Shown here: positions 20,172 to 30,569 of the stretch, piece after piece
How the letters are laid out: each line of letters begins with the position of its first letter
Position numbering within the stretch: the first letter of the stretch is position 1
Assembly: GCA_039621445.1 (NCBI GenBank)
Contig: CP154954.1
Coordinates: 10,683,521 to 10,747,520, forward strand
DNA: 64,000 nucleotides
DNA from: Euglena gracilis
Lineage: Eukaryota; Euglenida; Euglenophyceae; Euglenales
Direction of reading: 5' to 3'
Translations under genes and position numbers: made by a program
The notes under the pieces: model-generated
The model's input: the letters and a program-made list of their open reading frames with translations, nothing else
What the model was told of the DNA's origin: nothing
The model's database searches: none

Positions 20172-20430
20172 TCATGCTTGAAAAGGTGGCGCAGGGATAC
20201 GTGTAGAAATTTGTGCCACAAGCTGGGGCGGGACAAAGTAATTCCAAATGTGTGGAGGAATTGGAAAGTGTCCTCTAATTGCGGAGTCCATTTCTGTGGT
20301 GTAACTGGCACGCAAATCTTCATTGAAATAATACAGTCGTGTGTAATTGTAGCAGAAGTGCCAAAAAAGGCGTGCAGTGAAAGTTGAATATTGCATTTCG
20401 TCGTTGAAAATATACTGCTAAGAGCTGTCG
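20172..20430 (-). pseudogene. Unrecognised protein-like fragment
   Basis: A minus-strand frame of about 80 residues has a globular, aromatic-rich composition (HFCYNYTRLYYFNEDLRAS, then FPIPPHIWNYFVPPQL) unlike its low-complexity neighbours. An overlapping frame continues upstream with similar quality (LTTFIDKAKNFPRL), suggesting a frameshifted remnant of a larger protein. I do not recognise the family. A captured viral structural gene is one possibility, without direct support. Confidence 0.3.
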
Positions 20431-20627
20431 TAAGGCGAGGAAAATTTTTTGCCTTGTCAATGAATGTGGTAAGGGTAAACGAGAGATTTCCCAGCCGTGC
20501 CCTACAATGTGTTGCGTAACTTTGATGTTATAGTTGGGGTTCGTAGGAGGTGCTCATGTTTGCGGTCTTCCTCTGCTTTTCCGTTTTACTTGAATCTCCT
20601 CCCAACCAGAAAGTGTATTTGGGCCTG

Positions 20628-20785
20628 CAAAGCCGCCCCCCAACTTAGGCCTGCAAAAGACATATACTGTCAGGCCTGCAAAGGCCCCCACCAAACTGAG
20701 GCCTGCAAAGGCCTATATTGTCGGGCCAGCTATGGACCCCCTTCATTTTTGCAATATTGTCAGGCCTGCAAAGGCCAGACTTTCT
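20628..20785. repeat. GGCCTGCAAAGGCC short repeat cluster
   Basis: Five copies of GGCCTGCAAA, three continuing to the palindrome-like GGCCTGCAAAGGCC, at irregular 20-60 bp spacing with TATATTGTC between some. Confidence 0.6.
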
Positions 20786-22139
20786 GTGCATGCCCCGTTC
20801 ACTTCTGCTTCTGCTCTGTTTCTTGTCTCTGGTCCCAATTGAACATTCTTCATGTTCCTTCTATGGCCAAATCAATACACTTCCTGTCAACAATAGCCCC
20901 AATCCCATTCAGCCGCTGGCTGAAGGTAAGGTATGGGAGAAGCCCGAGGTATTCTTTTCCTAACGGTATTTTCTAAGCCCCCCACCCCCTTGACTGTTTG
21001 GGGGATATGGAAGAGGGAAAAGGAGCGGTGTGACTTGGAAACGGTCTGTGTGATTTCAATTTGGTTTGAATGTAATTTGATGTTGAGTTGAACAAGGGAG
21101 AGTGACTCCACAGGTATATATATCCGGCGTGCACCTTTTATGTATACGGTGCTCTAGCAGGTCAGAGATACACATTACACGTGGTCCCGAGGGACTCATG
21201 GGGCGTTCTATTTACAACATTGACAAAGGGAAGGGTGAGGGGAAGGTTTCCACAATTCACATCATCGTAGGTGGTGAGAGTTTTTTAGTGAGATTATAAA
21301 TGAGCAATTTGAACAAAGACGTGAGATTAAGCTACAGCACAGATGCATGCAAAGCGTGCGTGACGTCCACACCTCATGTATTTTTTCCGGGATCACAGTC
21401 AATTCAAAATGCTGACTGCAGTTTGCTTAGATGCCCAATTGGTATCGAGAGCGGGATTGAAATATATCTCCTGAAGGACTAAAATTTGTTCTCACATCCT
21501 CCCAGGTTTATTTTTATCTTTGTGTTGGTTGTTGTGTTGTTCTGTGTTGCTGTCAGCATTGCGGGTTGTCTGTGGCAGCAATGCTGCAAGCATTGCGAGG
21601 TGTCTGTGGCAGCAATGCTTGCAGCACTTCCGAGTGTTTGTGGTTTTGCTTTTGCTTTGCTTTTTTTCTTCAAAGGCCCAATCGGAGCCCCTGCGTGAGC
21701 GCCAGCCCTACATGAAGATGAGAAGCCAAGCGGACAAAACCGGTGTGCCAATGGTGGTTCGAACAGGCCTCTAAAGTGGTTGTGCCGTTCAGGTTCATGC
21801 TTGTTGTTTGTCGATCCGAGGAACCGTTCCTCGCTGTGTTTTTTCTCTTTTCTCTTTGTTGCTAAAAATCAAAAAAAACTTTTCCAAGTGAGGAAACCTT
21901 TTTTCAATGAAAACTTTTTGTCCATTTTTTTGAACATCTAGAATTTTTTTTTGAAAATACCAACCCCCCAGAAAAAAATACAAGTCGAAATTTTTTCCTC
22001 AAATTTTTTCAGCTTTCTCCACTCAGTCACACGACTAAATTCTGTCTTCTTGCTTCTTCGTGCCATGGTGAAAAACTGCATGTCTTGCGCAGAATGTTTC
22101 ACGTCCGAAAAGAGGAAGTCCTTCAAAGCACAAAGGGAA
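20786..22139. other. No recognised gene
   Basis: Balanced to AT-rich unique-looking DNA with only short open frames. A small tandem block around 21555-21625 repeats GGCAGCAATGCT and GCAAGCATTGCGAGGTGTCTGT. The stretch 19946-20171 is equally featureless. The E2 3' end or LTR may lie here but could not be recognised. Confidence 0.4.
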
Positions 22140-22375
22140 GAGAAATCAGACAAAAAGCGGCCACCGAAAGTGCATCAGCGCAGCAGCACTTTCAGCACGG
22201 CTAAAAAGTCGAATTGACAAAAATGAGAGGCAAAAAAAAAGCCGAAAAGCCGAAAGTGAACGGCATAATCGCCGAAAAGCCGAAAAACAACGGCTAAACA
22301 GCCGAAAATCCGCAAAAAAAACCGTCAAAAAACCGAAAAGCCGGAATAAACCACTCATGTGCGGGAAAAGGAAGC
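22140..22375. repeat. CGAAAAGCCG-rich element interrupting the E2 integrase
   Basis: Repeated AAAAGCCGAAAAGCCG and GCCGAAAA blocks with partial inverted partners, ending near CATGTGCGGGAAAA. The right end aligns with the terminus of the inverted-repeat element at 57595-57824 (CCGAAAAGCCG, about 13 nt, then CGGG). It lies where the E2 integrase frame breaks off, so it probably inserted there. Confidence 0.5.
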
Positions 22376-23200
22376 CTTTCCACCCCGTTTGATTCGGGCT
22401 TTGGACCCTCGCATGTATCTCATTCAAGAGCTTGTAAATTTTCTCTTCAAAATTTTTCATGCGAGTCAAAAAATTATGGGCTTCGAGACATTGTACGGGG
22501 GTGTATGGCAATGCCGCCAAACCTCGATCCTCCCAAAAACTAATTGGTAGGGAGTATACCCGGTTGAATGGGCCAAATCATGTTGAAGCCGTAAAGCTGT
22601 GGGCAAGGCTTCGACCCAATTTAGCCTCTCCTCCATGTGTAGCTTCCTTAGGATTCCTTGAAGGATGCTTCCACAAACCTCCGCCCGGCCATTTGCTTGC
22701 GGGCGGTGTGCTGTGAAATATGTCCTCCTTATTCCCAATCGACCACACATGGTCACCCAAAATAGAGACACAAGTCGGGGACCCCTATCGCTGGTGATCA
22801 CATTTGGAATACCCATATCTCCCCAACTCCCATCAATGAAGAGATTAGCCGCCCGTTCCCTGGTGAGCCGTTTCTCAACACTTTGTAGATCCACCATCGA
22901 ACCAGTCAAACGTTCCACACACAAAACATAAAAATTGTATGTGTGTCCAAACCACGTACCTCCGGCATGGAGAAGACAGGCACGCACACGTGGGACCAAA
23001 AACGCTCAAGAACTGCAGTGAATTCAATGGGTCTTTTCGTGGACCAATTCAGGGGTTCACACACTTGACACACCAAACATTCTGTTTTCACCTTCTCCAC
23101 CACTTTTTCAAATTTTTGGTGGTCAGTAGAAAATATCGGCGTTCCGATTCACGCCTAAATGCCCCATGGCAATGTGGTGCTCTCGTGTGACAACTTCCAC
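22376..23200 (-). pseudogene. E2 integrase
   Basis: The zinc region reads REHHIAMGHLG, later CLVCQVC, with stops between. The core has ITSDRGPRL (second Asp) and ANGRAEV (Glu), and continues as GYTPYQLVFGR and a helical NFEEKIYKLLNEIHARV segment matching E1. The first Asp region is degraded. It ends at the CGAAAAGCCG-rich element and no chromodomain is seen beyond. Confidence 0.75.
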
Positions 23201-23986
23201 CTATTTTTCCGGGACACACAACCTGTCCCCCTTGTACATTTCCCCATCAAAAATCCGAGTGCCACCTGGCCACTCCTCCCCTTCGGACTTGGTTTTTTTC
23301 CACTCATCTGCCCAAAATTCAGAATGATAATAAAAGTTTGACAATTTTATCCTCACATGTGTACGAAATTTTGACCTCCCCCCTCGGATCCACGGTGGTG
23401 GTGGGCTTCCGACCCGTGACGCCGAGGCGTTTCCCTTTCCACAACGATGACGAGGGGGGGGGGGGGGCACGAAAAAAGATTTTTTTGGACTCTCCAGGGG
23501 GGGTTTCCACAATTTCTGGTCGGTTCGAAACCCCAAACCCCTCAACCGATGGGGGTTCTCCAGCACCAAAGCAGTCCATGGACGAAGAAATTTCCGCTCC
23601 CTTTTCCTCCTCAAGGGTATTTCCTTTTCGAGAGGGAGGGGGAGGATCAGGGGAGGGACGGGAACACACCTTCTCTCCTCCTCCTCGGCACATTCTTCTT
23701 CGTTGTCCACCTGTCCCACCATCGTATCCTTTCTCCTTTGGGCTCGCGGAGAAGATTCACGAGGGGTTTTCCCGAGGTGTTTCGACTCCCCACCTCTCTT
23801 ACATCTCCATCCATCGCCGTTGAATCGGCGGTATTTGCCGAGTCTTCTCGTGCTCCGTCTTGGATCCTCTGTCTAGTCGCCATTTATTCGGAACCTGTGG
23901 GTGAGGTTCTACAACACTCGTTCTCGACTCCACCCCCTTGCCATTGTTGATGGAACGGCGGCAGAGTAGGAGGTTCCTCCTGACTA
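23201..23986 (-). other. E2 RNase H-integrase linker
   Basis: A minus-strand frame (23722-23201) is charged and Pro-rich, ending in FYYHSEFWADEWKK and EMYKGDRLCVPEK, which corresponds to the E1 stretch just before the integrase zinc motif. It contains a run of 11 G on the plus strand. The ATCCT target copy of E3 lies at its right edge. Confidence 0.5.
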
Positions 23987-23991
23987 ATCCT

Positions 23992-24181
23992 TGCGGACTA
24001 TTTACTAACCGCCTGAAACCGAACTTTGTATTCCTAATTCGAACCTTTCCTCCTGTGCAGACAGCTGGCTCTGGATGTCATTGCATTGATTGTGTTACGT
24101 CTTTGGGGACAATTGGGATATCAAGAAAAATTGGGAATCCGAGGATTTCAATAAAAACAAAAGAATATTCTGAGAGGTCCA
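23992..24181 (+). repeat. E3 5' LTR
   Basis: 190 bp, begins TGCGGACTATTTAC and ends GAGAGGTCCA. Near-identical to 30856-31045. Contains AATAAAAAC near its end, a possible polyadenylation signal. Confidence 0.9.
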
Positions 24182-24185
24182 AAGT

Positions 24186-24197
24186 TGGTCGCAGAGG
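24186..24197 (+). promoter_or_regulatory. E3 primer-binding site
   Basis: TGGTCGCAGAGG lies 4 nt after the 5' LTR. It differs at one base from the initiator tRNA-Met complement used by E1 (TGGTAGCAGAGG). It could be a mutated initiator site or fit another tRNA. Confidence 0.7.
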
Positions 24198-24626
24198 TTT
24201 GTTGTTCCAATCGTCCAAGACGTCTTCGAGGAGATTCAACGTTGTTTCACTGGTTATTGAAGTTCCAGAAGTTCGTGTTCCTGAGGGCAAGGTTAACCAA
24301 GTTGCTGGTACAGAACAACATCTTCAACAAGAAGTTGACATTGAGGCTGTGGTGAACAAGTTCACAGTGGAGAGATTGTCAACAGTTGTGGTATTGGTTT
24401 TTTGGTTGAGGAAGCTTGTAAGTGGTGCTGTTCACCTTGCTGTCCAGAACAAGATCTTGGTGGAGGCAAGTTCTTCATCATCTTGCTGACCTGGTCCTGA
24501 ACCAAGTGGTTGGTTTTCTGTTCTGGTTTCTTCAGTTTTTGTTTGTTTTTTGGGTTGGCCAGTGTTTCTGTTTCTCCCAGTTTTCAGAGCCAGTGGTTGA
24601 GTTTTTTTTGAAAGTGATCTGCAGAA
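24198..24626 (+). other. E3 leader
   Basis: About 430 bp between the primer site and the first ORF. No gene seen; AT-rich with GTT repeats. Confidence 0.6.
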
Positions 24627-27600
24627 ATGTCCTCCATTGAATATTTGGAAAGAAGGTTGCAAGAATTGGAAATCAAATCAGCCAGCAGCAGTCAGTCTGT
24701 GTTTACCCCTGTGAACCCCATCACCCAGGTTGAAACATTTCTGAAGCAAATTGTGGAACCAAATTCCAGCAACCCCAGCCAAAGTTCAACCCAAAGTTCA
24801 AGATTACCCCCTGTGAAATTGCCTGAGTTTGATGGCACAAATTGGCCAGAGTTTTTGAAAGATTTTGGCAGATGGTTGAGGTTAACTGGTGCTGTTGCAT
24901 TTGGAAATGTCCAGAAAAAGGATTGGCTGTTGGAATGTTGCACCCCCAAGGTGAAAAAACTGGTTGAAAAAGTGATGGATGAGAATGATGATTTTGAAAA
25001 AGTGCTGTTGGAAATTGCAAATTTGTTCCCAACACTGGAAAATGACATGACTTTGAGGTCTGCCATTGACAAATTGCCAGCACTTTCCCAGAACCCTGAA
25101 CCCCAAGACATCAAAAAACTTTTCATTGAGTTGGACAATTTGATGGCCAGGTTGAGCCCCCAGGCCATGAGTGAACAGGAAAAGTTTTTGGTTTTGCTGA
25201 GGAAATTACACCCCAGAATGTATGCAGACATCAAGGCAGACAGATTTTACAAACATCGTTCTGAGACAGTCACAGATTTGACAAAAACGATTTTGGAAAA
25301 AAGTTCTGAAGATTGGTTGGAGAGGAATTTGCTGAAAAAAGAAAATCTCAGACCATTGATTGAAAGACCCCCTGATCAATCTGAAAAAGTTGGTGAAAAT
25401 GTCCCAGAATCTGGAAAAGGTGGAAAATCTGGTGGAAAAGGAAAAGGCAAAGGAAAAGGCAAAGGCAAGGGTGAAAGAAAAGTTGATGACACCCCAGCCC
25501 CACGATTTGGAGCCACAATTTTCTGTCGATTTTGTCACAAAAAGGAGCATTATGAAGACAGATGTTGGTCAAAAGAAAAGTTTGAAAAGAAGAAGGCAGC
25601 AGCCCAGAAGGGGGCAGGCAAAGGGACCCCTTCGGTTCAACCCCAGGGAGTGCAAACCCAGGTTACCCCCCAGGGTGAGAACCCCAAAAAGAGAAAGGCT
25701 GATGCTTTGCAGTTGCTCCAGATGGTGTGTAAAACTTATCTTTTGCCAGTGAAGGTTTATGGAAAGGAAATTCAAGCCATTTTGGACACTTGGGCCACCA
25801 TCACTGCAGTTTCAAAGAAATGTGTTCCAGAGAATAAAATTCAACGGAGTGCTGCGGTACCCCTGCAGATCGGCAACGGGGAGTACATTTTTTCTGAAGG
25901 AGTGTGTGAGGTGAGTTTGGAGTTGGGACGAAAAATTCTAAAGCTTAAAGCGGTTGTTGTTGAAACAAATGCCTTCGAGGCAGTTTTGGGGACTGACTTT
26001 ACTGAAAGTGAATTTTTTGGTGGGTTGCTGACCAGACCCCCCAGAATCATCATTGATGGTGAGGAGTTTTTACTTCAGAGCCATGATGGGGACCACACCA
26101 TCAAAAGAATTTTCAGACTTGTCAAGACAGAAAGCTACACTTTGGTGAAGCCAGTGAAGACAAAAGCTTTGGATGAATTGAAGATTTCTGAGGGTCAGAT
26201 TTGCATTGATCTTTTTGCAAACCACCTGAACCACACCCAGTCTTTGTACATGACAAAAGGGAATTCAGCCTACAGGTATTCATGGGAAAGGTTGTTGTGT
26301 GACATTGGTGCTTCCAAGTTTCTGTGGGCAAACCCCCCCTTCAGCCAACTAAGCAAAGTGGTGACAAAGTTGTGCATTGAAGAAACAAAAATGGTCCTGG
26401 TACACCCAGACTGGGTGGACCAGTACTGGTCCCCCCTGCTGGAAAGGGTGACCGTGGCTAGGGTGAAAAGTTCAAGTGGGGTTCCCTTGTTTGTGGGTGA
26501 CAGGTGCAAAAAGGTGCTGCCCTCCCCCCTGTGGAACACTTTTGTGAGTGTGGTGGACACTGTGCAATTCAAAGTGGATTTTGAGCTTTTGGACCCCAAA
26601 ATTGTCAGTTGGCTCAGAAAAGTTTCAAGGAATTGGAGTTTGGATGAACTGAGAGGTGAGATCAGGAAGTACCCCACAGTGGATGATGGAATTCAAGTTG
26701 ATTTCCCAGATCTTCTTGATGTTCCCCCCCTGCAGCAGGCACCCCAGCCTGCCAGTCCACCTGCAGACAAGCAAGTTTTTGAAAGTCCAAGTTTTCCTTT
26801 GGAGAATGTTCCCCCCAAGGAATCAGAAGAAAAGGTGAAAGAATGGTTGGACAATGTGGTGGTGTTTGAACCAATGAATGAGCATGAAAACATCAATTTT
26901 TTGGCTGAGTTGACCAAGGACATTGAAAGTGAGCTGAGTCTTTTCCAGGAGGTGAGAAAAGATGTGGAGGTGATGTTTTTCCAGCTGGCCCAGCCTGTGG
27001 AAGATGTGCAGTTTGCAAAACCTGTGAAGACTCCCAAGGCAACAATCAAGATGGATGAACTCAAAAGCATTTCCCAAGTTTTGCATGAAAAGATTTGGAC
27101 TTTGGAGGCCCAGAAAAAGGCTGATGAAAAAAGCAACAAATTGTTTACTGAGAATCTGAGTGGAGAGTTTGAAAAAGAAGTTGAGAAATTGAGAGACCAC
27201 CCCAGGTTGTATGAGCTTTTGGTGAAATTTTCTGATGTTTTTGGACCATTGCCCGCAATTTCTGAGTCCTCCCCCCTACCAGTTTTGATGGACATTGAGC
27301 TAAAGCCTGAATGGGAAGGCAAATCCCTAAGGCAAAAGTGTTGGCCCATGCCCCAGGAGGATGAAAAAGAAATTGACCTTCAGTGTGAAGAATTGCTAAA
27401 GTCAGGGTTGATTGAGCAATTCCCAGTTGGTGAAATTCCCCAGGTGTGCAGCCCCACATTTTTGGTGGACAAAAAAGGGTCAAGTACCAGAAGGATGGTC
27501 ATCCATTATGGAAAATTGAACGCCAGAAGCAAGGCACATGCAGGTTATTTGCCAAGCATGGAGGTTTTGATTGATAGTTTGGCCAAATGTCGGTGGAAAA

Positions 27601-28403
27601 GTACCCTGGACATGAGGAGTGGGTATTGGCAAATCCCAATCACAAAAAGAGCAGCAAATTTGTCTGCATTTTGCATTCCTTCTGGGAGGTGTTTTCGTCC
27701 CAAAAGGATGATGTTTGGCCTAAGTAATGCACCGGGTATTTTTCAGGAGCTGATGGAAATTCTAACCTCCCAATGCAAAACGGATTTGAGGGTGAGAGAG
27801 ATTTTGAAGGATGGACACCTGGCTTCTTTTTTTGATGACACAGGGGTTGGTGCAAACTCTGAGGAGGATCATTTGTATCTTTTGGAAAAGTGGTTTGAAG
27901 TTTGCAGAAAGAACCAAGTGAGAATCAAATTGAGCAAATGTTCCTTTCTGAATCAGTCCATTGACTATTTGGGTTTCTCGTTGGGATGGGGAATGTGGCA
28001 GGCAAACAAAAGAAACATTGAACCAATTCTGAGTTTTCGAGTTCAGAATCAAAGGGATTTGATGCGAATTTTGGGAGCCATGAATTTCTACCGCAGACAC
28101 GTGAAAGGTTTTACTTTTGACTCAGCCCCGCTCACAGATCTTCTGAAAAAGAATGTGAAATGGAGGTGGACTGAAAGGGAGGAGAGTTGTTTGAATGCAT
28201 TGAAAAGGAAGTTGTCTTCTCTTGATGTTTTGGGTACCCCCAGGAGTTCAGGAGAGATTGTTTTGGTGACTGACAGTTCCGATTTGGGAGGTGGTTCTGC
28301 TTTGTTTCAGTGGCAAACCCTCCAACAAACACAAATTCCTGAGAATTTTTCGAACAAGTGGTGTGAAGGTGGATGGGGCCCTGAAAAACAACTACCCCAG
28401 TGA
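24627..28403 (+). CDS. E3 Gag-protease-Dam-like-RT polyprotein
   Basis: One 1258-residue frame. Gag with a PEFDGTNWPEF motif comes first, then a Lys/Gly tract (KGKGKGKGKG) and a CCHC zinc knuckle at 300-313. A retropepsin follows (ILDTWATITA, Asp 387) in which the glycine of DTG is Trp. Residues about 525-655 form a Dam/N6-adenine-type domain with IDLFANHLN, WANPPFSQL (Asn 569) and VLVHPDW. Then comes RT with STLDMRSGYWQIP, FGLSNAPGIFQELM and catalytic FFDD (1068-1071), and the first RNase H strand (VTDSSDLGGG). The start ATG is the first in frame after the leader. The frame is lost near 28370, inside RNase H. The Trp in the protease should abolish activity. Confidence 0.9.
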   Translation: MSSIEYLERRLQELEIKSASSSQSVFTPVNPITQVETFLKQIVEPNSSNPSQSSTQSSRLPPVKLPEFDGTNWPEFLKDFGRWLRLTGAVAFGNVQKKDWLLECCTPKVKKLVEKVMDENDDFEKVLLEIANLFPTLENDMTLRSAIDKLPALSQNPEPQDIKKLFIELDNLMARLSPQAMSEQEKFLVLLRKLHPRMYADIKADRFYKHRSETVTDLTKTILEKSSEDWLERNLLKKENLRPLIERPPDQSEKVGENVPESGKGGKSGGKGKGKGKGKGKGERKVDDTPAPRFGATIFCRFCHKKEHYEDRCWSKEKFEKKKAAAQKGAGKGTPSVQPQGVQTQVTPQGENPKKRKADALQLLQMVCKTYLLPVKVYGKEIQAILDTWATITAVSKKCVPENKIQRSAAVPLQIGNGEYIFSEGVCEVSLELGRKILKLKAVVVETNAFEAVLGTDFTESEFFGGLLTRPPRIIIDGEEFLLQSHDGDHTIKRIFRLVKTESYTLVKPVKTKALDELKISEGQICIDLFANHLNHTQSLYMTKGNSAYRYSWERLLCDIGASKFLWANPPFSQLSKVVTKLCIEETKMVLVHPDWVDQYWSPLLERVTVARVKSSSGVPLFVGDRCKKVLPSPLWNTFVSVVDTVQFKVDFELLDPKIVSWLRKVSRNWSLDELRGEIRKYPTVDDGIQVDFPDLLDVPPLQQAPQPASPPADKQVFESPSFPLENVPPKESEEKVKEWLDNVVVFEPMNEHENINFLAELTKDIESELSLFQEVRKDVEVMFFQLAQPVEDVQFAKPVKTPKATIKMDELKSISQVLHEKIWTLEAQKKADEKSNKLFTENLSGEFEKEVEKLRDHPRLYELLVKFSDVFGPLPAISESSPLPVLMDIELKPEWEGKSLRQKCWPMPQEDEKEIDLQCEELLKSGLIEQFPVGEIPQVCSPTFLVDKKGSSTRRMVIHYGKLNARSKAHAGYLPSMEVLIDSLAKCRWKSTLDMRSGYWQIPITKRAANLSAFCIPSGRCFRPKRMMFGLSNAPGIFQELMEILTSQCKTDLRVREILKDGHLASFFDDTGVGANSEEDHLYLLEKWFEVCRKNQVRIKLSKCSFLNQSIDYLGFSLGWGMWQANKRNIEPILSFRVQNQRDLMRILGAMNFYRRHVKGFTFDSAPLTDLLKKNVKWRWTEREESCLNALKRKLSSLDVLGTPRSSGEIVLVTDSSDLGGGSALFQWQTLQQTQIPENFSNKWCEGGWGPEKQLPQ

Positions 28404-29052
28404 AATGAGGTTGGTGCCCCTGGGCCACTACAACTGGAAATGGAGTGAGGCAAGAAAAAAATACACTACCTGGGAAAAGGAAATTTTGAGTGGTGTGCTG
28501 ACCATTGCTTCACAAACGAGGATTTTGCAAAATCCGCCAATTGTGTGGATGACAGACAATGAGGCAGCCACCTCTTTTCTGAAGGGTGAACCCCCCCTCA
28601 ACAAAAGACTGAGAAGGATGTATGTGTTTTTGCACCAGTTCAAACTGAATATCGTTCATGTGGCAGGTTGCAAAAATGAATTGTGTGATTTTTTGTCTCG
28701 TGCTGATTTTGAGAACAAATTTGAAATTCATTTTGAGGAAGAAGCAAGGAACGCTTTTCAGAAAATGGATGTGCAGCTTGACCTGTTTTTACAGAAGATT
28801 TTCAGTTTGTCCCACAGAGTGCAAGTGTCAGAAAAGGATTTTTTGAATTCAGAGCTGAAGGAGTTTTGGGAAAAAGTGGAGGTTTCAAAACCCTGTTTCA
28901 TTGACAATGAGTTTTGGTTCAGATCTGCCAAGGCCATGTATTGTGAAGGAAAGTTGGTTGTTCCATCTCATTTGTTGAACGTTTGTTTGGATGAATGTCA
29001 CAAGGCAAGCAACCATGTTGGTGCTGAAAGGACATTGTTGTTTTTTTTTTAG
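28371..29052 (+). CDS. E3 RNase H end and integrase zinc region
   Basis: Continues pol after a frameshift: TTWEKEILSGVLTIA (the Glu helix), WMTDNEAATSFLKG (Asp), HVAGCKNELCDFLSRA (terminal His/Asp part), then the integrase N-terminus with the His pair (ECHKASNHVGAERT). It ends at a run of 11 T (about 29040-29050), which shifts the frame before the zinc cysteines. Confidence 0.8.
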
Positions 29053-29986
29053 CCATTTTCAGTCCAAGGTTTCCAAGAAAGACATGTTGGAAATTTGCAG
29101 GGCCATTGTGATGACATGTGAAATTTGCACCCTTTCAAAACAAAACCGCCCCAGTGACCGTGGAAAGGTGGGTTCTTTACCGATTCCAACAGTGAGCAAT
29201 GAAGTTTTGTGTTTGGATTTTGTGCAAATGGACCCCTACAATGGTTTTGACTATGTGCTGACTTTGGTCGACAATTTGTCCCATTTTTTCCAATTCATCC
29301 CCACACAGAAAACGGTAACCGGAGAAGGTGTTTTGAGACTTATTTTGGACCGGTGGATTTCTGTTTTTGGAAAACCGTCTATTGTGAGGTCTGACAACGA
29401 CGTGCGATTCAGACAGCCCAGTGGTTTTTACCAGACAGCCCTGAAAGCTCTCGACGTGAAATTATCGTTTTCTCTGCCCAGGAACCCCCGATCAAACGGT
29501 TTGGTTGAAAATGTCAATAAAATGTTCTTGCAGAATATGCGAGCATTGAGTCTGTCTTCCAAGGACAAAAATTGGGTGCAGCTGATCCCGTATTGCACAT
29601 TTTTGATGAATTCGCAGATTTCCCCCACAACAATGTTGTCACCCCATGAAATGTTTTTGGGCAGACCAGCTTGGAGGTTGGAATTACCCCCAGAACCGGT
29701 GACAAATCCAGAAACCCATTCTTGGCTTTTGACCCAGATGGAAATTCAAGAAAGAGCTTCCCAGAGATTGAAAAAATTGAGGAAAAAAGATTTTGAGAGT
29801 GCCAACAAAGGGAGGGTACCAGCAAAAATTGAAGAAGATGACTATGTTTTGGTGCACAACAAAAGATGGCCAAACAAATCATGGCCCAAGCTTTCCCCCC
29901 CCCTGGCAAGGACCTTTTCGGGTTCTCAAATCGAGGTTCAATTCAGTGCAAATTGCAAGCAGTCCATCTTTGGGAGGGGTCATTGA
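29053..29986 (+). CDS. E3 integrase core
   Basis: Contains CEIC (zinc Cys pair), LCLDFVQMD (first Asp), IVRSDNDVRF (second Asp) and RSNGLVENVNKM (Glu), so the DD35E triad is complete. The GPY-type C-terminal module begins at EEDDYVLVHNK. The frame is lost at an eight-C run near 29896. The enzyme joins element cDNA to host DNA. Confidence 0.85.
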
Positions 29987-30569
29987 TGTTTCTTTGGGTT
30001 TGTGCAAAAAGTGGGAGGTTGCTTTGCATGAAGAAAGCCTTTTGGAAGAAGACCCAGACCTTTTGACCGGTGAAGCGGTTGTGGAAGACCCAGTGGAGGG
30101 TGACACCCCCATGCCAGACCAGGGAGGGGATCCCCCCCTTCAGATGTCAGAAGAAGAACAAGCTCAGTTGGGTTTTTACAATGTTTACAAGATTTTGAAG
30201 CACAAGTACCAAGGGGGATGGAAATTTTTGGTTTGGTGGGAGAATTTTCCGGCAAGCAGCAGTACATGGGAGCCTGTGGCTTCCTTTGTGCAACCAGGAG
30301 GCAGAATGAATGAGGTTTTCAAGAATTATTGTGTGGATCACAATTTACAATCGATCCTACGCCAGGCGCTAAGAATGTTTTGCGACGTTTCAGAATGTGA
30401 ATGGGGGTTGGCATCTCAAGAGACAGCCTGGCCTCCCCCCAAATGTTTTGATCGTGCTTTCAGTCACGCGGGAGGAAAGTCAAGCCCCCCAGGGGGCCTT
30501 TTGGATGGTTTTTCGGGTCAGGAGACACCAACCCGCCTCGCCATGGGTGGATTGTTGTCTAACCTTTGA
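29895..30569 (+). CDS. E3 integrase C-terminus with chromodomain
   Basis: After the C-run frameshift: QGPFRVLKSRFNSVQ (end of the integrase barrel), an acidic linker, then a chromodomain with YNVYKILKHKYQGG, FLVWWENFP and STWEPVASF. Ends with TGA. The aromatic residues expected to hold a methyl-lysine are mostly present. This module is typical of chromoviruses. Confidence 0.85.
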   Translation, partial: PPPWQGPFRVLKSRFNSVQIASSPSLGGVIDVSLGLCKKWEVALHEESLLEEDPDLLTGEAVVEDPVEGDTPMPDQGGDPPLQMSEEEQAQLGFYNVYKILKHKYQGGWKFLVWWENFPASSSTWEPVASFVQPGGRMNEVFKNYCVDHNLQSILRQALRMFCDVSECEWGLASQETAWPPPKCFDRAFSHAGGKSSPPGGLLDGFSGQETPTRLAMGGLLSNL

